From: Streptomyces goshikiensis
GTDB taxonomy: Bacteria > Actinomycetota > Actinomycetes > Streptomycetales > Streptomycetaceae
Direction: 5' to 3'
DNA length: 64,000 nucleotides
Assembly (NCBI RefSeq): GCF_014650555.1
Contig: NZ_BMVE01000014.1
Coordinates: forward strand, 140,478 to 204,477
Position numbers and translations under genes: made by a program. The notes under the pieces were generated by a model, which was given only the letters and a program-made list of their open reading frames with translations, was not told the origin of the DNA and did no database searches. Below are positions 7,934 through 16,678 of this stretch, in pieces; the stretch's first letter is position 1; the number at the start of each line of letters is the position of its first letter.

Positions 7934-9061
7934 TCAGGTGTCGAGGAAGGTGAAGGCGACCGCCGGGAAGCGGCGGCCGTTGACCTGGAGGGCGAGGGAG
8001 TAGGAGCCGGGGGCGACCTTCCAGCGTGCGGTCGAGCGCAGCGGGTACGACTTGGCGAGCCGCAGCTCCTGGCCCGGCTCGGCGGTGGCGCGGCGCACGA
8101 AGGCCACCTTCTCCCGCGGCCGGTCGCTCGGCCCCGTGGTGACGATCACGATCATTACGTGGACGGGGGCGGTCGCGGTGGCGGTGAGAACGGCGGAGAA
8201 TTCCAGGGTGTCGCCGTCGCGGAGTTCGGTGCGTTCCAGGACGAGCGGGGTGAGGGCGATGGGTGCGTCGTGGGCATAGCCGAGGAGGGCGTAGGCCGGA
8301 GACCAGCCCTCCTTCAGCCGGTTGCTCAGGGCGTTGCGGGCGAGGAAGGCGAACCGCTCGCCGGTGACCCGGCCCGAGGTCTTCCACCGCTGGAGGGTGG
8401 CCAGCACGAGGTCGGGCCGGGTCGCGGCGATGTCCCCCAGGTGGTTGGCCACGGAAGTCCGGACGTAGAGGTGCGGATCGTCGTAGAGGGTTTCGAGGAA
8501 GGGCAGGCCCGCGTCGGCGGGGAGCGCGACTCGTGGGGCCCAGGGAAGCAGGGGTCGGGTGGCCTCGCTCGCCAGCCGGCGTACCCGGAAGTCCTCGTCG
8601 CGACTCCACGCGTCGACGGCCTTCATCGTCTCGTCAGGGAACTCGGCGAGAAAGTGCCGCACCGGGAGCTCGGAGGAGAAGTGCCCCGTCATGCGGGCGA
8701 GCGCAGCAAGTGACCGCTCCAGGTGCTCCGCGGTGCGCAGGTACCGGGAGACGTAGTCGGAGTGGGGGCTGTAGAGGTGCAGCCCGAAGTCGTTGCTCAC
8801 CCCGGCGGCCGCAGGCGTCGGCGGCAGCGAGCGCAGCAGGATGTCGAGCGCGTCGGGCCCGGTGACCGGGAGGTGGTCGTGCAGGCCCTGGCTGGTTCGG
8901 GCGATCCGGGCGCTCAGCTCCAGTCGGGGAAGGTCCGCCATCACCGACGCCACGAAGTCGTCGGCCTCGAACTCGGGGCACACGGCGTGGACTTCGCAGC
9001 CGATGCGGGCGATGCGCTCGGCGTTGAGAGCGATCTCTTTCAGGGGAACCTTCGCGGTCAT
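7934..9061 (-). CDS. AlkC-type DNA alkylation repair glycosylase
   Basis: 375 residues from an ATG at 9061 with AGGG seven bases upstream. Residues ~1-240 are helical repeats with HEAT-like character (FVASVMADLPRLELSARIAR; VRRLASEATRPLLPW; LYVRTSVANHLGDIAATRPD). The C-terminal ~110 residues form a beta-rich Ig-like domain (DTLEFSAVLTATATAPVHV, ending VNGRRFPAVAFTFLDT). A HEAT-like DNA-binding body plus an Ig-like tail is the AlkC architecture known from Bacillus and Pseudomonas, which removes N3-methyladenine and N3-methylcytosine. It stands alone between the damaged Nudix genes and the dioxygenase. It could serve general repair or self-protection. Confidence 0.75.
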   Translation of the reverse strand: MTAKVPLKEIALNAERIARIGCEVHAVCPEFEADDFVASVMADLPRLELSARIARTSQGLHDHLPVTGPDALDILLRSLPPTPAAAGVSNDFGLHLYSPHSDYVSRYLRTAEHLERSLAALARMTGHFSSELPVRHFLAEFPDETMKAVDAWSRDEDFRVRRLASEATRPLLPWAPRVALPADAGLPFLETLYDDPHLYVRTSVANHLGDIAATRPDLVLATLQRWKTSGRVTGERFAFLARNALSNRLKEGWSPAYALLGYAHDAPIALTPLVLERTELRDGDTLEFSAVLTATATAPVHVMIVIVTTGPSDRPREKVAFVRRATAEPGQELRLAKSYPLRSTARWKVAPGSYSLALQVNGRRFPAVAFTFLDT

Positions 9062-9408
9062 GGGCACACCCTAGGGCCGGCTACGGGCGCCCCTCGTGTT
9101 CTCGGCGCGGGTCATCCGCCGGTGTGAACGCGGGGGCTCGGCTATCGGACGGCGGCGCGGTACAGCAGGCGACGGTGGCGGGAGCTGTCGCAGGGGGAGG
9201 CGCTGTGGAGTGTGGCGAGGTTGTCCCACACGACCAGGTCGCCCTGCTCCCAGCGGTGGGTGTAGACGTACGGCACGCTGGTCGTGTGAGCCAGCAGCTT
9301 CTTCAGCAGCGCACGGCTCTCCTGTTCGGCGAGCGTGGTGATGCCTCTGATCACCATGGGGCCGAGCAGCAGGGAGCGGGCGCCGGTGGCGGGGTGGACG
9401 GGGGCTAG

Positions 9409-10348
9409 GGTCCGTTGCGAAAGTGGATCTTGTTCGTTCATGATCACGTCTCGTGGGACGAGGAGATCTGACGAACGGCCAGTGGGCCCGGCTTGAGCCT
9501 TTGCTGCCGCAGGGCATCAAGCCGGGCCGGCCGCAGGTGTGGACGCGACGCCAGCTGATAGACGGCATACGGTGGCGGACCCGGACCGGTGCTCCGTGGC
9601 GTGACGTGCCCGAACGCTACGGGCCGTGGGACCGGGTCTACGACCTGTTCCGGCGCTGGCAGCGGGACGGAACCTGGGCCCGGATCCTCACCCGGCTCCA
9701 GGCCGAGGCCGACGCCCAGGGCCTGATCACCTGGGAGGTCAACGTCGACTCCACCGTCTGCCGAGCCCACCAGCACGCGGCCGGGGCGGCGAAAAGGGGG
9801 ATCTCCAAAAGGAGCCGCCCGGTGGTGTCTTCGTCGAGCCGGCCGACCACGCCCTCGGACGGTCCCGAGGCGGCCTGACCAGCAAGATCCACCTCGCCGT
9901 CGAGCAGGGCCAAAAGCCCCTGTCCGTCGTGATCACGGCCGGGCAGCGAGGTGACTCGCCGCAGTTCGAGCCCGTGCTGGATGCGATCCGGGTGCCCCGG
10001 CTCGGCCTCGGCAGGCCGCGCAAGCGGCCGGACCGGGTACGGGCCGACAAGGCCTACGACTCCCGCGCCAACCGCTCCTACCTGCGCAGACGCGGAATCA
10101 AGGCCACGATCCCCGTGCCTGCGGACCGGGTCCGCAACCGGCTGGGCCGCGGTTCACGCGGCGGGCGGCCACCGGTGTTCGACCGGGAGGACTACAAGCA
10201 GCGGCACGCGGTTGAGTGCGGGATCAACCGCCTCAAGCGCCACCGTGCCGTCGCCACCAGGTACGACAAACTCGCCGTCCGCTACGAAGCGACCGTGCTG
10301 GTCGCAGCCATCAACGAATGGCTGTGACCAGCACTTTCGCAACAGGCC
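9409..10348 (+). mobile_element. IS5-family insertion sequence, 940 bp
   Basis: The ends carry inverted repeats: GGTCCGTTGCGAAAGTG on the left and GGCCTGTTGCGAAAGTG (read inward) on the right, two mismatches in 17. Both sides are flanked by CTAG (9405-9408 and 10349-10352), a 4-base target duplication that is itself palindromic. The element holds one transposase in two overlapping frames. The duplication is intact and the host gene is otherwise open, so the insertion is young. Confidence 0.9.
9453..10327 (+). CDS. IS5-family DDE transposase made by -1 frameshift
   Basis: Frame A (9453-9878) carries the N-terminal DUF4096-like region (LTNGQWARLEPLLP; WRTRTGAPWRDVPERYG) and the first catalytic Asp (VNVDSTVCRAHQHA). 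Frame B takes over near 9795, after AAAAGGGGG, and carries KSLSVVITAGQ-like strands, the second Asp (RADKAYDSR) and the Glu (HAVECGINRLKRHRAVATRYDKL). The switch is from frame 0 to -1, as in many Streptomyces members of this group that use programmed frameshifting. Both halves look intact, so a working transposase is plausible. Confidence 0.85.
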
Positions 10349-10948
10349 CTAGCGGGTGGGTGACCTCGGGCAGGTGTGCGAGGGTGCCGGCCTGGGTGGA
10401 GGAGCGGCCGTCGGCGGCGTCGGCCTGCCGGGTGGCGAGGTGCTGGACGCTGTGGACGGCGCTCAGGTCGTCCACGCGGGCCGGTAGGCCGGAGGGCAGG
10501 TCGTCGTAGGCTCGGGTGGCGTCGGCGGAGCGGGTCTCACCGCCCTCGCCGACGGTGATGACCGAGTACAGCAGAGTGGCGGCGGTCAGTTCGGGCTTGA
10601 AAGAGTTGTCGGCGTGCCATTCCTCCTCCTGGTCACCGTCGTAGATGCCGATCGGCGTGCCGCCTTGGTGGATGTTGGAGACGACGGTGAGGCCGGGGAC
10701 GGTGTAGCGCCGGTCGGTGGCGGTGTCGAAGGTGCCGACCAGGGATGCGACGGCGAGCAGGTCTGCATGGTTGAGGTGCTGGCCCGGCAGGACCAGCACG
10801 CGGTGGCGGTGCAGTGCCTCGGTGAGCGCGTACGCCGCCGCGGCGGCATCGGTCGTGCGGGCGAAGTCGGTTTCGACGCGGGCGCCGAAGCCACAGGGCA
10901 GCGGGGTGATCGCAAGGTCCATCGTGCCTCCGCGGCGGGTTCCGGGTG

Positions 10949-11314
10949 TCAGAACTGGGGGGACTGGAGGAACGGGGTGATGTCGCGCAGTCCGGCGGAG
11001 GCGGCGCACAGCCGCTCGATGCCGATACCGAGGCCGCGGCCGAGCCGCCTCTTCAGGTGAGGTTCTCGGCGTGGAGGTTCGCCGTCACGGTGACGAGTGC
11101 GTCGAGCTTGCCCCTGGGCCACTGCGGCCTGTTCCCACGCCTTGCTCAGCCTCTTGCAGACCTTGTCGACGCTCTCGTCGCGCTGGACCTCGCCGGGCGT
11201 GCCAGTGGGCCCAGTTCGAATCTGACTGTCTACCGCGAGGCGGGCGACGGATTCGACCGCCCGTTTCGTCCGAGCGATCAAGTCTCGGACCAGCCACTCA
11301 TTGTCAAATGTCAT
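10949..11314 (-). pseudogene. Class II aminoacyl-tRNA synthetase-like remnant
   Basis: 121 residues. The C-terminus (RGLGIGIERLCAASAG, then LRDITPFLQSPQF) matches motif 3 of class II synthetases of the Asn/Lys-related group. The N-terminus (NEWLVRDLIARTKRAVESVARL) is a plausible start of the same protein, but the catalytic core between them (motifs 1 and 2) is missing and replaced by basic low-complexity residues. I read it as an internal deletion. It lies just upstream of the broken dioxygenase on the same strand, and the two may once have formed a unit. Confidence 0.45.
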
Positions 11315-11340
11315 AACACGGAGTAGTTGGGGTGAGGCTC

Positions 11341-12207
11341 TCAGGCGCGGGAGGCGATGGCGTCGGCCCAGGCGCTGGCGGCTTCAGCGATCGCGGCGGC
11401 GGTGGGAACCTGCTCGGCGGCGAGGTCGTGCCAGCGCCGCGCTTCGGCCCGGATGAAGGCAGCCACGCGCTTTGGGTCGATGTCGTCCCACCCGGGTACC
11501 CGGGTGGCCCAGTCCCACGCCTGCTCGGGGGTGTGGCCGCCGGTGGACACGAGCCGCATGCCGCACAGGGCCGGGTCGACCCAGGGCGGGCCGACCGCAG
11601 GCCAGGACCAGTCCACGAGGTGGGCGCGCCCGTCGCTCACCAAGACGTTGGTGGAGGCGGGATCGGTGTGCAGAAGGGTCGTCCCGGTGAGGTACTCCTG
11701 GGCGTCGACGGTGCAGTAGTAGCCCCAGCGGTCCCAGGCGGTGGGTAGCCGGATGTCCGGCGCGGGAACCGCCGCCAGTTCGGCCAGGGCGTTGGTGACG
11801 AGCGCGAGGTCAGGTGAGCCGGGCGTGTACTCGGCATCGCGCCCCGGCAGGCCCTCGAACGCCAAGAGGTGCCAGCCGTGAGTGTCCAGACGCCACAGGA
11901 CACGGGGGGCACTGGCCGGCAGGTACGGGTTGACGGCCTCTTCGAGGTCCAGTTCATCGACGGGCGACCAGTTGGGTCCCCACCACGACGCCGCAGCTTC
12001 AGCCTCGGAGACTGTGCGTACGGGGCCGCGCTCGCGCTGCCCCTTCACAAAGACCAGCCGAGCGTCGGGCAGGGTCAGCAGCGCGGCGGCGCCGGAGGCC
12101 GCCGCGTTCTGGGCGTCGGTCGCCGTGTAGGGCGCGGCGAGCTGCTGCCCGACGGCCTGCACCACTTCGTCGGGCAGCTGTGACCACCTGATGCGCCCGG
12201 CCTCCAC
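11341..12207 (-). CDS. APH-family phosphotransferase
   Basis: About 288 residues from a GTG at 12207. The catalytic loop is LLHTDPASTNVLV (HxDxxxxN) and the metal site is HLVDWSWP. The sequence between (HGWHLLAFEGLPGRDAEY) is the usual central region of this family. Upstream in another frame a short ORF (MTLQEATPPPG) ends within the start region, but has no convincing ribosome site. The frame is open to 12636, so a longer N-terminus cannot be excluded. Substrate unknown; it is not close to the kinase of the first operon. Confidence 0.75.
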   Translation of the reverse strand: MEAGRIRWSQLPDEVVQAVGQQLAAPYTATDAQNAAASGAAALLTLPDARLVFVKGQRERGPVRTVSEAEAAASWWGPNWSPVDELDLEEAVNPYLPASAPRVLWRLDTHGWHLLAFEGLPGRDAEYTPGSPDLALVTNALAELAAVPAPDIRLPTAWDRWGYYCTVDAQEYLTGTTLLHTDPASTNVLVSDGRAHLVDWSWPAVGPPWVDPALCGMRLVSTGGHTPEQAWDWATRVPGWDDIDPKRVAAFIRAEARRWHDLAAEQVPTAAAIAEAASAWADAIASRA

Positions 12208-12491
12208 CGTCAGGCGCCCGGCGGGGCGAGAAGGTTCCTGCCCGACATGCCCAGCCCCGGCGGTCGGCTGGGCGGGGTCGGAGTTCTCGGGCCCGGCGGT
12301 GGAGTGGCTTCCTGGAGAGTCATGACGCGCAGCGTAGGCACCGGTCCTCCCCGGTGAGCCGCGTTTCCCGGCTTTGTCCGGTTTGCACGTCGCGGTGGCC
12401 AGATTCTCCGGGTCCGCCTGCGAGCGTACACGGCGAGCACCGGCGTGAAGACGCCTGGTGAGCGGCCGGACAGCTCCTCCGGCAGCAATGC

Positions 12492-12827
12492 ATGTCCACC
12501 GGCCTGCCGTACGACGACTCGATCGCCTTCGACTACGACCCGGAGGCGCCCGGCGCTCCCACGCTGCAGCGGCGAAGCCTGCTGGGCCCGGACGAGATCG
12601 GCCACGCCCGGGAGCTCCTCGCCGAGCGCGGCGCAACCGTCACAGGAGTGGCCAAGGCCCTCGACGTCATCACCCAGACGATCTACCAGCACCTCCTCGG
12701 CCTCCCAGCGGACGGCCTGACCGGCAGACCGCCAGTCCGAGAGCGGAGGCGTCCGCCGCAGCAGCGGCGAAGGCCCCCGCCCTCGGCCCGGGCGGGAGAG
12801 GTCGGTGGGCGCGCGGTACGCCAGTAA
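12492..12827 (+). pseudogene. C-terminal fragment of a resolvase/invertase-type recombinase
   Basis: The frame contains GPDEIGHARELLAERGATV, then VAKALDVITQTIYQHL, which is the helix-turn-helix that ends small serine recombinases. The catalytic N-terminal domain is absent. The preceding MSTGLPYDDSIAFDYDPEAP is acidic and not recombinase-like; after the helix-turn-helix the sequence becomes arginine-rich noise. A remnant, useful only as a marker of past mobility. Confidence 0.5.
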
Positions 12828-13035
12828 ATCCCAAGGCCCGCGAGCCCCTGCGCGGGAATGGCGGCCGCACCGCCCACCCACCTCGCACGACCTGCCACGC
12901 ACCGGGCCAGCGGACCGGCGTCGGCTGCTGTGGCGGGGGCGCTTCGTTCGGCGGAGGTGAGCCAGGCCGGCGCCCATGCCGTGATTCGGCGACGACCGGA
13001 CGGGCGCCGATGCCGGCCCGATGCCAGGTCGTCGT

Positions 13036-13371
13036 CTACAGGCCAAGGGCCAGCAGGATCGTGACCGTCGGCGGGACCGTCGCGACCCGTCCCGCCCAGC
13101 GGCCCGCCCTGGCCAGGGCTGGGTGACTCCGGAACAGCCAGAAGGCCACCACGAGCAGAGGCGTGGCCGTCCAGGACCCGAACCAGCCGACCGTGACAAC
13201 CGCCACGGTCTGAGGGTGGACCTCCGCGGCCATCCCGGCGAAGGCCCCGAAGACGAACGCCACCGGAATCAGGGCTACCACCGTCAAGACCGTGACCCAC
13301 CGCAGCACCACATCCGTCGCGCGGGCTTCGGTGGCGGGGGCGGTGACCAGGGAGGGCGTTGTCTCGTGCAT
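13036..13371 (-). CDS. Small membrane protein, unknown function
   Basis: 111 residues from an ATG at 13371 (a longer frame starts at 13509 but opens with basic low-complexity residues). There are about three hydrophobic segments (VTVLTVVALIPVAFVFGAF; VAVVTVGWFGSWTATPLLVV; VPPTVTILLALGL). The frame is intact. No motif is recognised. It sits between the recombinase fragment and the Imm21 remnant. Confidence 0.5.
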   Translation of the reverse strand: MHETTPSLVTAPATEARATDVVLRWVTVLTVVALIPVAFVFGAFAGMAAEVHPQTVAVVTVGWFGSWTATPLLVVAFWLFRSHPALARAGRWAGRVATVPPTVTILLALGL

Positions 13372-13581
13372 GAGCGCAGCCAAGCGGCTCCGGCGCCGGT
13401 CCGCGTCCGCGCGTGTACTCAGGGCCCGCAGTCCTTCGTACTCAACATGCCCAGACGCGCGGCCGCGACGAGTATGCGACTTCCGCGCCACGGAAGCTCC
13501 GCTCTCCACCCTCGCTCTTGTCCTGCGCCATCGAACTCTGACCGATTGCCGTCGAAGTCGGAGTGGCAGGAGTGCCGAGCG

Positions 13582-14120
13582 TCAGAGGCGAGCGTCCTCG
13601 GCGATGAGCTGCACGAAGCCGACCCATGGGAACTCGCCGCTCTTATGAACCGCACGCACCCTCTACCGGCCTGCCGGGAGCTGCACTGGAGCCTGGTCCG
13701 GCTGGCCCCCGTCTGGATAGTCCGCTCCCAGATCGGCGCCTGCTTCGGCCGAATCCATCAACACCGCCGAGCCATCGGTGACCCACAGTCCACCGTCCTC
13801 CCAAGCCGTGTCGGGGTCGGCCAGGACCGCTTCGGCCGTCGTGAACAGCTCGGCCTCGGAATCTGCAGCCAGCCACCGCACGAGCAGTGACTCCTTCGGA
13901 AGGGAAGCCCGTTTGGCCGGCTCGTCGGTCAGGTCGAGCGCGGTGGCTGCGGCCACGCCGACCGCGATCGCACCGGCCCAGCCCCCACCCCGCAGGCGCG
14001 GTCGTAGTCATCGCGGCCGTCGGCATCACCGAGGACGGAACCGTCCTCCGTGCATCCACCCCAGGCGTTCACCGACGACTCCGGAACGACGATCAAGGGG
14101 CCGCCCATCGACCGGACCCC
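13582..14120 (-). pseudogene. Imm21-family immunity protein, frameshifted and with an in-frame stop
   Basis: Reading leftward: SMGGPLIVVPESSVNAWGGC, then GDADGRDDYDRAC in one frame; near 13985, in a G run, the match moves to another frame (AGAIAVGVAAATALDLTDEP, then LVRWLAADSEAELFTTAEAV, DGSAVLMDSAEAGADL, DQAPVQLPAGR). A TAG follows where this family normally has Trp, and the frame then continues with RVRAVHKSGEFPWVGFVQLI to a TGA at 13582. Imm21 proteins neutralise polymorphic toxins. No cognate toxin is recognisable nearby. Two independent lesions show it is dead. Confidence 0.7.
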
Positions 14121-14127
14121 ACACCAG

Positions 14128-14640
14128 CATGCAGCTTCGCGGTTGGCGAGTACCAGAACATCGACAACTACTGCGTGTGGCTGCGCACCAGCCCGCTCGC
14201 CGAGGAGGCCGGCCTGCATGACAGATCTGCGGCGTTCGAGAACAAGCTGAACAACTCGCCCGAGGGCCTCAAGGCGAAGCTCGCCGCGCTGATCCCCCGA
14301 GGAGCTCCGGGCGATCCCCGACGGCACGGACGACGCCGAGGCACGGGTCCTGGCCCGGTGGACCGGCATCGGCCTGATGGCCCTGAGCGACCACGACGAC
14401 GCACGCGTGTTCCTGCAGCAGGCGCTCTACCTGGCCACAGCCAGCGGCAATACCCGGGCCGTCATCGCCACCGAATTCAACCTCGGTGACGCGTACCGGT
14501 ACGCCGGTTCCTCGACCCGACCTGGAGCCGATCTTCGCCGAGCTCGCCGCCCGGTGTGCCAGCGCCTCCACCTGGACAGTGGTCGGAGCCGGCCCGGCTC
14601 CCGCCTCGGATACCGTGTTCCTCTACGGGGTGCCATAACG
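14128..14640 (+). pseudogene. Two adjoining gene remnants, the second from a TPR protein
   Basis: The first part (FAVGEYQNIDNYCVWLRTSP, then FENKLNNSPEGLKAKLAAL) is in one frame and of unknown family. Near 14296 good coding moves to another frame: EELRAIPDGTDDAEARVLAR, then LMALSDHDDARVFLQQALYL and IATEFNLGDAYRYAG, the end of a tetratricopeptide-repeat protein type common in Streptomyces. The next expected repeat is missing, and a short third-frame tail follows to about 14638. No full gene survives. Confidence 0.5.
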
Positions 14641-14673
14641 GATGTGACGCCCCCTACCGGAGGTAGTCGGCGT

Positions 14674-15063
14674 ATGAGTTCAAAGCGCAGCAAGAATCCA
14701 GCCCTGCCCGTACTTGACGACGCATTCCGACTCGCGTCGGTCAAGGACGCCGAAGAGTCCACCCGTGACTTGGCCGCGCGGCTGGCCACCACCGAGCTGC
14801 GCCGCGTTTCCCACCCGGGCCGGGTCACCTGGGAGCCCACCGATCAGGCCGAGCCCGTACCGGTCCCGCCGACTGTGGTCGACGGTGACGGGGACCTGTG
14901 GCTGCGGGACCGGGGCACTGGCACCTGGACCATGCCCGAGTTCAATCCGAAGGAGTTCCCGGCCCGCTGTGGCGAGGTTCTGACGTGGAACCAGCTTGCC
15001 TGCGAGTTCGGCCCGCTGACCGCACTGGCCGACGACCGCCGCATCGGCGGCGGCCGGCGCTGA
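14674..15063 (+). CDS. Hypothetical protein, 129 aa
   Basis: ATG at 14674 preceded by CGGAGGTAG, so a good ribosome site. The N-terminal half is helical and charged (LDDAFRLASVKDAEESTRDL), the middle Pro/Val-rich, and the C-terminal half aromatic (DLWLRDRGTGTWTMPEFN; EVLTWNQLACEFGPLTAL). It reads as an intact soluble protein. I do not recognise a family. It is the only undamaged frame in the 10.9-16.1 kb graveyard apart from the membrane protein at 13036 and the kinase at 11341. Confidence 0.55.
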   Translation: MSSKRSKNPALPVLDDAFRLASVKDAEESTRDLAARLATTELRRVSHPGRVTWEPTDQAEPVPVPPTVVDGDGDLWLRDRGTGTWTMPEFNPKEFPARCGEVLTWNQLACEFGPLTALADDRRIGGGRR

Positions 15064-15416
15064 CCGCGCAGCCTTCTGGGATGACCGCGCCCCTGAGGCG
15101 CCCGTTACGGGTAGCTGGGAGCGCCAGCTCACCGCCGAGTTCGACGATGGCGGCGAGCAGGTGAGCGTGGTGGTGGCGTGCGACGGAGCCCCCGCCACCG
15201 TTCAAGATCAATCCTTAGCGCTAACGGCTGTACCGACGGTCCACCCCCCCCGCCAACTGCATCTGATGCGCGGAGAGACAATGCTACCGGCTGAGGTCGG
15301 CCTCATGACGCCCGTCGTCCAGGCGCACGTAGTGCCCGGCCGCGGGTAGTCCGCGTTCAGGGTGAGGTGCGACCGGCTGGTCTCCGAGTCGACTGTCCAG
15401 TCCCCGAAGCCGCCGG
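15064..15416. other. No gene seen
   Basis: About 350 bases between the hypothetical gene and the Nudix remnant. No frame with convincing codon usage or family similarity. A run of nine C residues near 15246 and a short AT-rich patch are the only oddities. Confidence 0.4.
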
Positions 15417-15870
15417 TCACGGCCCAGAACCAGGCACCAGGACTTGTGCGGGCGATCTATCGGCCGACAGGTACCCAACGCCTCGGAATCTCGCTGTCGA
15501 GGTCTTGCCGAGGCAGTCAGCCGGCGGCCCGCTGGGGTCTGCCCACACCACCTCGCTGCACTCGCGGGGTACTGTGTTGCGGGGCTCTCCGGACCAACGC
15601 TGCTTGGCGAAGACGGCGGACAGGCGGCCCGTGCCCCGCTCGCTGCGGTAGTGCAGGAGGCCACTGAGTTTGAGGTCCTGGACGCCCACCCCGCTACCCA
15701 GCGTCTGGGATGGCCGCGGCAGGGCGCCTCGTCGAGCCACTCCGCCGGCTCCAGCCGCCGGCCCACCAAGGCGAACTGGTCCCGGTCGGGGTGTCGGGCC
15801 CTGCGGACCAGTACCACCCGCCCGAGCGCAGCGCGAGCAGCACCACCTTCAGGGTCTTGCGTGACAGATG
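15417..15870 (-). pseudogene. Nudix hydrolase remnant with several frameshifts
   Basis: In one frame: LVRRARHPDRDQFALVGRRL, then EPAEWLDEAPCR (the Nudix box region, already decayed). In another frame downstream: VQDLKLSGLLHYRSERGTGR, then LSAVFAKQRWSGEPRN, CSEVVWADPSGPPADCL. These blocks are in the right order and spacing for one Nudix protein of the same subgroup as the intact gene at 3402-3875. At least two frameshifts separate them. Confidence 0.6.
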
Positions 15871-16125
15871 TGCGACCTCCTCCAAGAGCGGGGCGCGAGA
15901 GGCGTGCTTTCCGGTGGTGCTGATCCGTGGAGGCTGCGTGCGAGGGGCGAGGGGGCTTGTGGCATCGTCCGAACTCCTGGGTTGTCCATCGAGGCCACAG
16001 CCTCTCCATCCTTCACTCGTTCGGCAATGGCACCGGCCAATCCCGATGTCAGGGTTGTCTGGTGTACGCGTACGCAGGCGAACATCCGGTCCGTCTCGGG
16101 CAGCCGAAGCCGGTCGTTGCACTGG

Positions 16126-16608
16126 CTACCGGCCTGACTGCCGAGTCCGGCGAGCGGGTCCCAGAGCGGCTACCGTGTCGCGGGAACGGGCAACCAAGTC
16201 GTGGAGCCTTGCGCAGTCCACGAACTCGCGGCGGCGGGTGGGGAGCGACAGCCACGACCACGGATCCGGTGCGGAGTCGAGTGCAGGTACCTCCACCAGT
16301 TCCGATCTTTCGGCTCCGCAGTGGAGGGCGCCCCGCGGCCATGTGAACTGGTCTACGCTGCTCGGCGGGGTGACGAAGTAGACGGCCCCTGAGCCGGACG
16401 CTCGCTGGTAGATCCCGCCAGGGTGGCAGTCGAAGAGTTGGATGAGCCTGTCGGCAATCTGCTTTCCAAGCTCACTTCGGATGGTCACGACATCGAAGTA
16501 GATGCCCGTGCGGAGAGGGATGTGTCCGCCAGCGGGAACCCAGTCGGGATGGAACGGCCTGATTCTGGTGAGGGGGGCGGCTCGGTGGATGAGGTGTGCG
16601 GTGTTCAT
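16126..16608 (-). CDS. Hypothetical protein, 160 aa
   Basis: ATG at 16608, open to 16126. The N-terminal half is well ordered (WVPAGGHIPLRTGIYFDVV; IADRLIQLFDCHPGGIYQR; SGAVYFVTPPSSVDQFTWPR), with alternating strands that recall the N-terminal part of small primase/polymerase-like proteins, but no catalytic triad is visible, so I do not assign that function. It lies 70 bases downstream of the DUF574 methyltransferase on the same strand and may be its operon partner. Confidence 0.55.
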   Translation of the reverse strand: MNTAHLIHRAAPLTRIRPFHPDWVPAGGHIPLRTGIYFDVVTIRSELGKQIADRLIQLFDCHPGGIYQRASGSGAVYFVTPPSSVDQFTWPRGALHCGAERSELVEVPALDSAPDPWSWLSLPTRRREFVDCARLHDLVARSRDTVAALGPARRTRQSGR

Positions 16609-16678
16609 TGACCGTCTCTACTTGGTGAGGGGCGCGGCGGGAACGGTGCGTGCTGCTGGGACGGATGCAAGCGGTCCG

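Larger units (their letters stand above)
9142..10922 (-). pseudogene. TauD/TfdA-type 2-oxoglutarate dioxygenase split by an IS5-family element
   Basis: The 5' part (10922-10349, ATG behind GGAGG) and 3' part (9408-9142) are separated by the element at 9409-10348. Removing the element and one CTAG target copy restores the frame exactly (EVTHPLAPVHPATG). The rebuilt ~280-residue protein has the iron ligands HAD (EEEWHADNSF) and a distal His (WDNLATLHSAS), and the 2-oxoglutarate-binding Arg region (RRLLYRAAVR). Fe(II)/2-oxoglutarate hydroxylases of this kind often act on amino acids in natural-product pathways. Apart from the insertion it shows no decay, so inactivation looks recent. Confidence 0.85.

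Noticed and set aside
12208..12322. Short proline-rich ORF (MTLQEATPPPG) overlapping the kinase start at 12207
   Set aside because: No ribosome site and low-complexity content. It could be a leader but nothing supports it.
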